NCBI GenBank assembly: GCA_049651845.1 | Contig: JBASCW010000029.1 | Location: 1 to 62,206 of the forward strand | Source of the DNA: RBG-16-66-20 sp049651845 | GTDB taxonomy: Bacteria; Pseudomonadota; Gammaproteobacteria; Burkholderiales; SG8-39 | Length of the DNA stretch: 62,206 bases | Direction of reading: 5' to 3' | In this document: positions 31,208 through 39,178 of the stretch, one piece after another | Position numbering within the stretch: the first letter of the stretch is position 1 | Layout: every line of letters starts with the position of its first letter | Position numbers and translations under genes: made by a program | The notes under the pieces: model-generated | Seen by the model: only the letters and a program-made list of their open reading frames with translations | What the model was told of the DNA's origin: nothing | Database searches by the model: none

Positions 31208-31897
31208 TCAGCGTGGCGGGACCGCGTACGGCTCGTCCTCGGCGACGAATTCGGTCTCCTTCACCGCCTCTGCGCTCCAATCCCGGACGCCCGGAGAATC
31301 GAGCAGCGCCTGCTGGTAGTCGCGGGCCGCGCCTTTCAGCTCGACGCCGTAGGTGACGAAGCGGGTGGCCACGGGAGCATAAAACGCATCGGCCGCGCCG
31401 AACGCGCCGAACAGAAAGGCGCCGGTCCCGCCGTAGGCCCTGCGCGCCTCGGTCCAAAGCGCCTGAATGCGATCGATCTCCTTCGCCACATCCGGGCTCA
31501 TTCCCTTGCCCGGGTAGCGGCTGCGGATGTTCATCGGCATCGCGCCGCGGAAAGCCCGGAACCCGGAGTGAAACTCGGCGCACAGCGCGCGCGCCCGCGC
31601 GCGGGCCTGCGGATCGCGCGGCCACGCACCGCGCTCGGGGAAAAGCTCATGCACGCGCTCGGCGATCGCAAGCGTGTCCCAGGTGGCAAACCCCTCGCCC
31701 GGCTCGCCCTCCCAGAGCACCGGCACCAGGCCCGACGGCGAGAGGCGGCCGATCTGATCGTTCCACTCCTGCGTGTGGAACTTCAACTGCCGTTCGCTGA
31801 ATGCGATCCCGAGCCCGCGCAGCAGCACCCACGGACGCATGGACCAGGAGGAGTAGTTCTTGTTGCCGATGACGAGCGTCAGTCGAGGAGCGGTCAT
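31208..31897 (-). CDS. glutathione S-transferase family protein
   Basis: This is a 229-aa cytosolic GST-like protein. The N-terminal thioredoxin-like domain opens LVIGNKNYSSWSMRPWVLL, where serines take the catalytic position. SGLVPVLWEGE supplies the cis-proline. A C-terminal all-helical domain follows. It is convergent with the FkbM gene (23-bp gap) and 9 bp downstream of creD. Substrate not predictable from sequence. Confidence 0.88.
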   Translation of the reverse strand: MTAPRLTLVIGNKNYSSWSMRPWVLLRGLGIAFSERQLKFHTQEWNDQIGRLSPSGLVPVLWEGEPGEGFATWDTLAIAERVHELFPERGAWPRDPQARARARALCAEFHSGFRAFRGAMPMNIRSRYPGKGMSPDVAKEIDRIQALWTEARRAYGGTGAFLFGAFGAADAFYAPVATRFVTYGVELKGAARDYQQALLDSPGVRDWSAEAVKETEFVAEDEPYAVPPR

Positions 31898-31906
31898 GCC
31901 CGGATT

Positions 31907-33295
31907 CTAGGCAGATTTGCGCGCCACCGGGTCGCCGGCGGCCGACGGACCTCCCGCAAGCGCGTACCAGTCCACGCGGCGCGTCGCGACCATCGCCGAG
32001 GCGATGCAAGCGAAGACCAGTACCGAGCCCATGAGCAGCGCGTGGTCTTCCATGCGCAGGATCACGTAGAGCAGCCCGTACAGCGAGCTCAGCGCGACGG
32101 CGAACAGCGCGCCGCGCCGCGCGCTCCTGAGCACGTGCCCGACGTAGTAGGCGATCAGCGCGACGCAGCAGGCGGCGGCGATGGCGTAGGCAGCGGCAAA
32201 GCCCAGGTGCTCGGACAGCGAGATCAGCAGCAGGAAGAACACCGCCAGCGCGAAACCGACCAGCGCGTACTGGACCGGATGAATCGCCAGCCGCTTGAGG
32301 ATCTCGAACAGGAAGAAGGCGAGGAAGGTGAGGCCGATGAACAGGAATCCGTACTTCACGGAGCGCTCCACGGTCTGGTACAGGTCCACCGGCTGGATGA
32401 ACGAGACCGCCAGGCTGTGCTGCAGGAACGGGTCGCACTGCCGGGACTGCACGCAGCGCTGATGCAGCTGCGCGAGGTTGGTGGCGAAGTGCGAGGTGCG
32501 CCAGTGCGCGGCGAAGCCCTCGCCGGACACCTTGGTGCCGGCATCGGGCAGGATCCGGCCCGCGAAGCTCGGGTGCGGCCAGGGCGAGGTGAGCGAGACG
32601 GTGGTGGTGGCGCCGACGGGCACGACGTCGAGCCGCTCGGTGCCCAGCAGCGACAAGGCGATCCTGAACTCGTGCGTCATCGGCGCTTTGCTCACTGGCA
32701 GGGCGCCCAGGTCCGCGTGAATGCCGGCCGGAGTGCCGGCCGCCTCCAGGCCGCCCGGATACAGCGCGGGCTGCGCGCCGTCCCAGTCGATCTGCACCCG
32801 GTCGCGGATGCCGCGCGTGTCCTGGATGCCGAGCACGAGATACGCTCGCCCCCACTCGAGCACGCCTGAGCCCTCGTGCACGCCGAGGCTCGGCGGCAGT
32901 ACGAAGCTGCCGCGCAGGGTCGCGTTCAGCGTGTACAGATGCGCGGTGTAGATTCCGCGGTGCTTGCGCTGCAGGTCGATCGTGCCGTCCAGCGCCAGCG
33001 TCGCCGGCAGGAAGGTCGCCTGGCCGCGTTCGATCTTCTCCTTGCGGACGGTGCGGCTGTGGCCGCTGTCGTCGGTGGTGGTCGTGGCCTCAACGCTGCG
33101 CCGCGTCCAGGGCACGGTGAGCACCGGCCCCACGAGGCGCTGCGCCTCGCTCGAGCCGCGCGCGATGTCGACGATCACCCCGTCACGCGCCGCTTTGCGC
33201 TCCTGCACCAGGCCGCGCATCATCTCCACCGGAATCTGCAGCAACAGCGCGACCAGCCCGATCAGCGCGATCTTCCACAGCAGGGTTCTTTGCAT
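31907..33295 (-). CDS. creD: inner membrane protein CreD family
   Basis: CreD is an inner-membrane protein linked in gammaproteobacteria to CreBC regulation, envelope integrity and beta-lactam or colicin responses; its biochemical role is unknown. The 462-aa product has an N-terminal membrane anchor (ALIGLVALLLQIPVEMMRGLV), a family motif (ERKAARDGVIVDIARGSS), a large extracytoplasmic domain and about five C-terminal helices. A strong GGAGGAG site precedes the ATG. It follows two tiny open frames and is divergent from a two-component system, which probably controls it. Confidence 0.92.
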   Translation of the reverse strand: MQRTLLWKIALIGLVALLLQIPVEMMRGLVQERKAARDGVIVDIARGSSEAQRLVGPVLTVPWTRRSVEATTTTDDSGHSRTVRKEKIERGQATFLPATLALDGTIDLQRKHRGIYTAHLYTLNATLRGSFVLPPSLGVHEGSGVLEWGRAYLVLGIQDTRGIRDRVQIDWDGAQPALYPGGLEAAGTPAGIHADLGALPVSKAPMTHEFRIALSLLGTERLDVVPVGATTTVSLTSPWPHPSFAGRILPDAGTKVSGEGFAAHWRTSHFATNLAQLHQRCVQSRQCDPFLQHSLAVSFIQPVDLYQTVERSVKYGFLFIGLTFLAFFLFEILKRLAIHPVQYALVGFALAVFFLLLISLSEHLGFAAAYAIAAACCVALIAYYVGHVLRSARRGALFAVALSSLYGLLYVILRMEDHALLMGSVLVFACIASAMVATRRVDWYALAGGPSAAGDPVARKSA

Positions 33296-33390
33296 CGATC
33301 TCCTCCGTCATTGCCGAAGCGGGCGGGCGCCGCCGGCGCCGTGTCCCGACCCTCCTTTCTGGGTCCGGCGCGCCCGCCGCCACGGTTCGG

Positions 33391-33516
33391 TCAGCCGCGG
33401 CGCTTCAGCATCGCGGCCAGTCGTTCGAGAAAGCGGCGCATGCGGCTGCGGCGCCGCGCGACGAGCCGGCGCGGCAGCGCGCACTCGACGCCGAGCGCGA
33501 CCTCGCCGTAGTTCAT
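33391..33516 (-). CDS. small basic protein (41 aa) upstream of creD
   Basis: A 41-codon frame starts MNYGEVALGVECALPRRLV and continues with an Arg-rich amphipathic stretch ending LERLAAMLKRRG. Its ATG overlaps the stop of the preceding 38-aa frame (ATGA), suggesting translational coupling. It lies 95 bp upstream of creD on the same strand. No family recognised. It could be a small regulatory or membrane-surface peptide, or a chance frame in G+C-rich DNA. Confidence 0.45.
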   Translation of the reverse strand: MNYGEVALGVECALPRRLVARRRSRMRRFLERLAAMLKRRG

Positions 33517-33629
33517 GCCGCGAGCAGCAAGGTGACGGCCGCCAGCACGATGCTGACGAACAGCCCGATGGCAGCGGCAAGCGCGATCGAGGCGCTGAGC
33601 TCTGCGGCGATGGCGGTGGTGCGGAGCAT
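33513..33629 (-). CDS. small single-pass membrane protein (38 aa) upstream of creD
   Basis: A 38-codon frame encodes MLRTTAIAAELSASIALAAA followed by a hydrophobic helix rich in Ala, Val and Leu that runs to the C-terminus. A clear ribosome-binding site (AAGGGGAAAAG) sits about 8 bases before the ATG. The composition of a single membrane helix, the good site and the ATGA coupling to the next frame support a real gene. It is first in the strand leading to creD. No known family recognised. Confidence 0.5.
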   Translation of the reverse strand: MLRTTAIAAELSASIALAAAIGLFVSIVLAAVTLLLAA

Positions 33630-33744
33630 GGCTTTTCCCCTTTTCGGTTGCCGCCATTAGGAACCGGCAACAAGCCGCGAGCGGGCGCAAGCTCTGGCTC
33701 GGCGATGATGAAATGTGGCGAAATAGTGGCGCGGAGCCTTCCGG

Positions 33745-33750
33745 TATAGT
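33745..33750 (+). promoter_or_regulatory. -10 element of the response-regulator gene
   Basis: TATAGT ends 6 bases before the ATG at 33757, and no ribosome-binding sequence lies between. A transcript from this element would be leaderless or nearly so. No clear -35 is seen. Confidence 0.35.
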
Positions 33751-33756
33751 CGGCGC

Positions 33757-34446
33757 ATGGCCCGCCGCATCGCGATTGTCGAGGACGACGCCGCCATCCG
33801 CGCCAACTACGCGGAGGCGCTCAAGCGCCACGGCTACGAGGTCGCCGCCTACGCGGGCCGGCGCGAGGCGATGGACGCGCTGCGCGCGCGCCTGCCGGAC
33901 CTCGCGGTCATCGACATCGGGCTGGGCGAGGAGGCCGAGGGCGGCTTCGCGCTGTGCCGCGACCTGCGCGCGCTGTCGCCGCAATTGCCGATCGTGTTCC
34001 TCACCGCGCGCGAATCCGATTTCGACGTGGTCTCGGGGCTGCGCCTGGGCGCCGACGACTACCTCACCAAGGGCGTCAGCCTGCCGCACCTGATGGCGCG
34101 CATCGGCGCGCTGTTCCGGCGCGTCGACGCGCTCGCCGAGGCGATGCCGGTCGAGGAGCGCATCGTGCGCGGCGAGCTCGAGCTCGACCTCAAGCGCTTC
34201 AGCGCGCAATGGAAGGGCAAGCGCATTGAGCTCACGCTGACCGAGTTCTGGATCGTGCATTCGCTCGCGCGCCACCCGGGCCACGTCAAGAGCCGCGAGC
34301 AGCTGATGCGCGACGCCGAGCTGGTGGTGGACGACGCCACTGTCACCTCGCACGTCAAGCGAGTGCGCGCGAAGTTCCTCGCCGCCGATCCGGCCTTCGA
34401 CGGCATCGAGACCGCCTACGGCCTCGGCTACCGCTGGAAGGCCTAG
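33757..34446 (+). CDS. OmpR-type response regulator, dedicated-sortase-system (PdsR) like
   Basis: This 229-aa response regulator has a receiver domain with acidic pocket ED(D) 9-11, phospho-acceptor D53 (AVIDIGLGEE) and K105, and a winged-helix DNA-binding domain (ELTLTEFWIVHSLARHPGHV). From memory, GGFALCRDLRALSPQLPIVF, LPHLMARIGALFRR and TSHVKRVRAKF resemble the 'proteobacterial dedicated sortase system response regulator' group more than CreB. No sortase gene is in the window. Divergence from creD suggests creD is a target. The kinase follows after 32 bp. Confidence 0.85.
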   Translation: MARRIAIVEDDAAIRANYAEALKRHGYEVAAYAGRREAMDALRARLPDLAVIDIGLGEEAEGGFALCRDLRALSPQLPIVFLTARESDFDVVSGLRLGADDYLTKGVSLPHLMARIGALFRRVDALAEAMPVEERIVRGELELDLKRFSAQWKGKRIELTLTEFWIVHSLARHPGHVKSREQLMRDAELVVDDATVTSHVKRVRAKFLAADPAFDGIETAYGLGYRWKA

Positions 34447-34478
34447 ATGGGGGAAGGGCGCCGCCTTCCCTGCAGGCT

Positions 34479-36059
34479 GTGACGCGCTTCCCGTTGCGTG
34501 CCCGGCTGGCGCTGGTCGCGCTGGTGCTGCTGGTGCTGCCCTGGGCGGGCTGGCTCTATGTGCGCGAGATGGAGCGCTTCCTGCTCTCCGCACAGGAGGA
34601 GACGCTCGCCGCCACCGCGCGCGCCGTGGCGACCGCGCTGCACGAGCGGCCCAGGCTGCTCGCCTACCGCGCGCGCGGGGAATCGGAGCTGCGCGCCGAG
34701 GCCGAGCGCGAGTTGCGGCGCCTGACCGGCGGGCTCACCGAGGAAGAGGCGCGTCTCCCCGGGAGCGCGCCCGACGGCGAGATCGCCGCGATCCTCAAGG
34801 GCCTGGAGCGCGCGAGCTCGCGCATCTGGGTGGTGAGCCGCGACTACCGCGTGCTCGCGCTCGCGGGCAGCCTGAAGCGCGCCGACCTGCCCGAGCCCGG
34901 CGTCGTGCAGCGCGCGCTCGACTGGCTGCTCGCGCCGCCCACCGAGGATTTCAACGATGCGATCGCCGAGGACGCGGTCGCCGCCGGACGCGAAGTCGCC
35001 GCGGCGCTGCAGGGCGCGGCGAGCACGCGCACGCGCGCGACGCGCGACGGCCGCGCGATCGTCGTCTCGGCGGCGCACCCGATCTGGGTGGGCGACGAGG
35101 TGCAGGGCGCGGTGGTGGTCGAGGAGACCACCAATCGCATCGCCTCGCTGCGCAGCCAGGCGCTCGAGCGGCTGCTCATCGCCACGCTCGCGGCGTTCGC
35201 GCTCGCGGCGGCGGTGCTGTTCTGGCTCGCGACGCGGATCTCCAGCCGCATCCGGCGCCTGGCCGGCGAGGCCGAAGCCGCGATCGACGCGCGCGGCCGC
35301 GTCACGCGCCTGACCACCGCGTCGGAGGCGAACGACGAGATCGGCGACCTGTCGCGCAGTTTCACCACCGTGCTCGAGCGCCTGGCGCGCTACAACGCCT
35401 ACCTCGAGGCGCTCGCGGGGCGCCTCTCGCACGAGCTGCGCACGCCGGTGGCCGTGGTGCGCTCGTCGCTGGAGAACCTGCACGCGGCGCGCACGCCCGA
35501 GGAGATGCGCACCTACCTCGCGCGCGCCGAGGACGGGCTCGCGCGCCTGGGCACGATCCTCGCGCGTATGATCGAGGCGAGCCGGCTCGAGCAGGGGCTC
35601 CAGGCATCGGCGCGCGAGCGCTTCGATGCCGGCACGGTCGTACGCGGTTGCGTCGACGGCTATCGGCTCGCCTATAAGGCAAATGCTTTCGAGTTGTCGG
35701 TTCCAGGCGAAGCCGTGTACGTGCAGGGCGCGCCCGACCTGCTCGCGCAGATGCTCGACAAGCTCGTAGAAAACGCGGTGGATTTTGCGGCCAGCGGCAC
35801 GCCGATCCGCATCCTGCTCGGCAGTGACGCGGTGCTGCGCGTCGAGAATCAGGGTCCGCCGCTGCCCGATGCGATCCGCGAGTCGCTCTTCGACTCGATG
35901 GTGTCGCAGCGCGCCGCGCGCCCGGGCGGCGCGCCGCACCTGGGGCTCGGCTTGTACATCGCGCGGTTGATCGCGGAATTTCATGGCGGGCGCCTGACGG
36001 CCGAGAATCTTCCGGGCGGGGCAGGCGTTGCCTTCGCAGCGCGCCTGGCGCGCTCCTGA
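34479..36059 (+). CDS. sensor histidine kinase, dedicated-sortase-system (PdsS) like
   Basis: This 526-aa membrane kinase has a first helix (ARLALVALVLLVLPWAGWLY) and a periplasmic domain of about 200 residues. A second helix lies near 230-250, followed by a HAMP-like segment. H318 is in RLSHELRTPVAVVRSS, and the ATPase domain has LDKLVENAVDFA and HLGLGLYIARLIAEFHGG. The last motifs recall the sortase-associated kinase group. The GTG start fits the first helix. Signal unknown; the periplasmic part suggests envelope sensing. Confidence 0.87.
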   Translation: MTRFPLRARLALVALVLLVLPWAGWLYVREMERFLLSAQEETLAATARAVATALHERPRLLAYRARGESELRAEAERELRRLTGGLTEEEARLPGSAPDGEIAAILKGLERASSRIWVVSRDYRVLALAGSLKRADLPEPGVVQRALDWLLAPPTEDFNDAIAEDAVAAGREVAAALQGAASTRTRATRDGRAIVVSAAHPIWVGDEVQGAVVVEETTNRIASLRSQALERLLIATLAAFALAAAVLFWLATRISSRIRRLAGEAEAAIDARGRVTRLTTASEANDEIGDLSRSFTTVLERLARYNAYLEALAGRLSHELRTPVAVVRSSLENLHAARTPEEMRTYLARAEDGLARLGTILARMIEASRLEQGLQASARERFDAGTVVRGCVDGYRLAYKANAFELSVPGEAVYVQGAPDLLAQMLDKLVENAVDFAASGTPIRILLGSDAVLRVENQGPPLPDAIRESLFDSMVSQRAARPGGAPHLGLGLYIARLIAEFHGGRLTAENLPGGAGVAFAARLARS

Positions 36060-36085
36060 TATGCGCGTCGCCCGCGCTCTATAAT
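36056..36085 (+). promoter_or_regulatory. glpD promoter, possibly leaderless
   Basis: CTGATA (36056-36061, overlapping the kinase stop), an 18-bp spacer and a perfect TATAAT (36080-36085) end 7 bases before the glpD TTG start. No ribosome-binding sequence lies between. Confidence 0.5.
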
Positions 36086-36092
36086 TCGCCGC

Positions 36093-37574
36093 TTGCAAGC
36101 GTCCCCTACGCAAACGAGCGTCGACCTGCTGGTCGTCGGCGGCGGCATCAACGGCGCCGGCATCGCGCGCGATGCCGCCGGCCGCGGGCTGTCGGTGCTG
36201 CTGGTCGAGAAGGACGATCTCGCGAGCGCGACCTCGTCCTCGTCCTCCAAGCTCATCCACGGCGGACTGCGCTACCTCGAGCTGTACGAGTTCCGGCTGG
36301 TGGCCGAGGCGCTCGCCGAGCGCGAGGTGCTGCTCAGGGTCGCGGCGCACCTGGTTTGGCCGGCGCGCTTCGTGATGCCGCACGTGCCGGAGCTCCGGCC
36401 GCGCTGGATGATCCGCGCGGGACTCTTTCTCTACGACCATCTGGCGCGGCGCGCGAGCCTGCCGGGCTCGCAGTCGGTGCGCCTGGACGCGCCGCCCTAC
36501 GGCGCCGGGCTGCAGCCGGGCCTGAAGCACGGCTTCGTGTACTCGGATTGCCGCGTGGACGACGCGCGCCTGGTGATCGCCAACGCCATGGACGCGCGCG
36601 AGCGCGGCGCGCGCGTGCTCACGCGCGTCGAGTGCCTCTCGGCGCAGCGCAGCGGCGGCGCATGGACGGCCGTGCTCTCCAACGGCGAGCAACTGCGCGC
36701 CAGGGCGGTCGTCAACGCGGCCGGGCCCTGGGTGAAGACGCTGCTGAACGCGCGCCTCGCGCAACCCTCGCGCGACGCGGTGCGCCTCGTAAAGGGCAGC
36801 CACATCGTGCTGCCGAAGCTCTACGAGGGCGAGCATGCTTTCATCCTGCAGAACGACGACCGGCGCGTGGTGTTCATGATTCCCTACGGCGAGCTGCATA
36901 CGCTGGTGGGCACCACCGACGTGCCGGTCGCGGACGAGAATGCCCGGCCGCAGGCGAGTACCGAGGAGATCGCCTACCTGTGCCGCGCGGTGAACCGCTA
37001 CCTCGCGAGGCCGGCGCGGCCCGAGGACGTGGTCTGGAGCTACGCGGGCGTGCGGCCGCTCTACGACGACGGCACGGCGGATCCGTCCGCCGTCACGCGC
37101 GACTACACGCTGCGCGTGGACGACGAGGCGGGCGGCGCGCCGGCGCTGTCGGTGTTCGGCGGCAAGATCACCACCTACCGGAAGCTCGCCGAGCACGCGC
37201 TCGACAGGCTCGCGCCCTATTTTCCGGGCATGAAGCCGGCCTGGACGCAACACATGCCGCTCTCGGGCAGCGATTTCGGTGGCGTGCCGCGCGTCGAGGC
37301 GCGCGACGCGTTCTTTGGCAGCCATCCGGGCATTTCCGAGGCGACGCTGCGGCCCATCTTCCGGCGCCACGGCACGCATGCGCAGGCGGTGGTCGGCGAC
37401 GGCGACCTCGGCGAGGACTTTGGCGGCGGGCTGACCGAGCGCGAACTGCGCTATTTCGTCGAGCGCGAGTGGGCGCAGACGGCCGAGGACGTGCTCTGGC
37501 GACGCACCAAGGCCGGATTGCTCATGAGCGCCTTGCAGCGCGAGCGCGTGGCGCAGGTGCTCGGCGGCCGATGA
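36093..37574 (+). CDS. glpD: glycerol-3-phosphate dehydrogenase (aerobic, FAD)
   Basis: GlpD oxidises glycerol-3-phosphate to dihydroxyacetone phosphate and feeds electrons to quinone at the inner membrane. The 493-aa product has the FAD fold (DLLVVGGGINGAGIARDAAG), SSKLIHGGLRYLE and LVGTTDVPV, plus the C-terminal domain. The only suitable start is TTG at 36093; the conserved fold begins ten residues later. The stop overlaps the HAD gene (ATGA). Confidence 0.95.
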   Translation: MQASPTQTSVDLLVVGGGINGAGIARDAAGRGLSVLLVEKDDLASATSSSSSKLIHGGLRYLELYEFRLVAEALAEREVLLRVAAHLVWPARFVMPHVPELRPRWMIRAGLFLYDHLARRASLPGSQSVRLDAPPYGAGLQPGLKHGFVYSDCRVDDARLVIANAMDARERGARVLTRVECLSAQRSGGAWTAVLSNGEQLRARAVVNAAGPWVKTLLNARLAQPSRDAVRLVKGSHIVLPKLYEGEHAFILQNDDRRVVFMIPYGELHTLVGTTDVPVADENARPQASTEEIAYLCRAVNRYLARPARPEDVVWSYAGVRPLYDDGTADPSAVTRDYTLRVDDEAGGAPALSVFGGKITTYRKLAEHALDRLAPYFPGMKPAWTQHMPLSGSDFGGVPRVEARDAFFGSHPGISEATLRPIFRRHGTHAQAVVGDGDLGEDFGGGLTERELRYFVEREWAQTAEDVLWRRTKAGLLMSALQRERVAQVLGGR

Positions 37575-38353
37575 AGCCGCTTGCGGAGTTGCGCGACGCG
37601 GGCCGCATCCGCGGGCTGCTCTTCGACATCGACGAGACGCTCACCACCGACGGCAGGCTCACCGCGCGGGCCTTCGCCGCGATGGAGCACCTGAAACGCT
37701 CGGGCCGCCTGGTGGTGACGATCACCGGCCGGCCCGCCGGCTGGTGCGACCACATCGCGCGCATGTGGCCGGTGGACGCGGTGGTCGGGGAGAACGGCGC
37801 GTTCTATTTTCATTTCGCGGATGGAAAGCTGCACAAGACGTTCCAGGACGGCGAGGCCGTGCGCGCAGCCAACCGCGGCCGCCTGCAGGCGATCGGCGAA
37901 AGCATCCTGGCGCAGGTTCCGGGCTGCGCCCTCGCCTCCGACCAGCCCTACCGGGAGACCGACCTCGCGATCGACTACTGCGAGGATGTGCCGCCGCTGC
38001 CGCTCGAGGACGCGCAGCGCATCGCGGCGCTGATGCGCGCGGCGGGGCTTACCGCGAAGGTGAGCTCGATCCACGTCAACGGCTGGTTCGGCGACTACGA
38101 CAAGCTGGCGATGACGCGGCGACTGTTCGCCGAGCGCTTCGCGATGAACCTGGATGCGGCGAACGCGCAGCTCGCCTTTGCCGGCGACTCGCCCAACGAC
38201 GCGCCGATGTTCGCGTTCTTCGAGAATGCCGTGGGCGTTGCCAACGTGGCGCGCTTCGCGGGCCGGCTGGAGGCCGAGCCGAAGTACGTCACGCGCGGCT
38301 TCGCGGGCAGCGGCTTCGCCGAGCTGGCCGCGCATCTGCTCGGGGCCCGCTGA
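37571..38353 (+). CDS. HAD-superfamily hydrolase (Cof/HAD-IIB type phosphatase)
   Basis: This is a 260-aa HAD phosphatase. Motif I is LLFDIDETLT with D19 and D21. Motif II lies in VVTITGRPAG, the cap region is about 85-190, and motif IV is FAGDSPNDAPMF. Substrate is probably a small phosphorylated metabolite. Its start overlaps the glpD stop and its stop overlaps the next gene, so a link to glycerol phosphate metabolism is possible but inferred. HAD substrate range cannot be read from sequence. Confidence 0.88.
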   Translation: MKPLAELRDAGRIRGLLFDIDETLTTDGRLTARAFAAMEHLKRSGRLVVTITGRPAGWCDHIARMWPVDAVVGENGAFYFHFADGKLHKTFQDGEAVRAANRGRLQAIGESILAQVPGCALASDQPYRETDLAIDYCEDVPPLPLEDAQRIAALMRAAGLTAKVSSIHVNGWFGDYDKLAMTRRLFAERFAMNLDAANAQLAFAGDSPNDAPMFAFFENAVGVANVARFAGRLEAEPKYVTRGFAGSGFAELAAHLLGAR

Positions 38354-39147
38354 TGGAGTGGTGGTGGGCCTACCTCGCGATCGGCGCCGCGGTCGGCTTT
38401 CTCGCGGGGCTGCTCGGCATCGGCGGCGGCATGGTCATGGTGCCCATGCTGGTGTTCGTGTTCACGGCGAAGGGCTTCCCTGCTGAGCACATGATGCACC
38501 TTTCGCTCGCGACCTCGATGGCCACCATCCTGTTCACGTCGCTCTCGAGCGTGCGCGCGCATCACCTGCACGGCGCGGTGGACTGGCGCGTGGCGCGCGC
38601 CATGGCGCCGGGCATCGTCGCGGGGGCGCTGGCCGCCACGCTGATCGCGGGCTTCGTGCCGACGCGGCCGCTCGCGGTGTTCTTCGCGCTGTTCATGACG
38701 TACGCATCGCTGCAGATGTTCTTCGAGGTCAAGCCCAAGCCCGCGCGCCAGCTGCCGGGCGCCGCGGGCCTGTTCGGCGTGGGCGCGGGGATCGGCGCGC
38801 TCTCCAGCGTGCTGGCCGCGGGCGGCGCGTTCCTTTCGATCCCGTTCCTCGCGCGCTGCAACGTGCCGCTCAAGCGCGCGATCGGCACCGCGGCGGCCAA
38901 CGGCTTTCCGATCGCCGTCGCGGGCACTGCCGGCTACGTGCTGAACGGCCTGCGCGTGTCGGGGCTGCCCGACGGCAGCCTGGGCTTCGTCTACCTGCCG
39001 GCGCTCGCCATCATCGTCGCCGCGAGCATGCCAACGGCGCCGCTCGGCGCGAGGTTCGCGCACCGGCTGCCGGTGAAAAAGTTGCGCATCGTCTTCGCGT
39101 TGCTGCTGCTCGCGCTCGCGCTGCGCATGCTCGCGAACCTCTGGTAG
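38353..39147 (+). CDS. TauE/SafE family sulfite/anion exporter-like permease
   Basis: This 264-aa integral membrane protein has about eight helices. The N-terminal GFLAGLLGIGGGMVMVPML and the repeated internal GALSSVLAAGGAFLSIPFLA are the two TauE/SafE (DUF81) repeats. Members move sulfite, sulfonates or other organic anions. The ATG overlaps the HAD stop (TGATG), so it is translationally linked to glpD and the phosphatase. Substrate unknown. Confidence 0.9.
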   Translation: MEWWWAYLAIGAAVGFLAGLLGIGGGMVMVPMLVFVFTAKGFPAEHMMHLSLATSMATILFTSLSSVRAHHLHGAVDWRVARAMAPGIVAGALAATLIAGFVPTRPLAVFFALFMTYASLQMFFEVKPKPARQLPGAAGLFGVGAGIGALSSVLAAGGAFLSIPFLARCNVPLKRAIGTAAANGFPIAVAGTAGYVLNGLRVSGLPDGSLGFVYLPALAIIVAASMPTAPLGARFAHRLPVKKLRIVFALLLLALALRMLANLW

Positions 39148-39178
39148 ATTGGCGCTCCTCGTCCGAAAGGAAGATTCC

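Noticed and set aside
30593..32869. 758-codon plus-strand frame across the FkbM, GST and creD genes
   Set aside because: It crosses three recognised genes in a different frame or strand and resembles no protein family.
33300..33385. G+C-rich inverted repeat between the tiny genes and creD as a terminator
   Set aside because: Imperfect pairing and no T tract on the transcribed strand; stems like this are common in such DNA.
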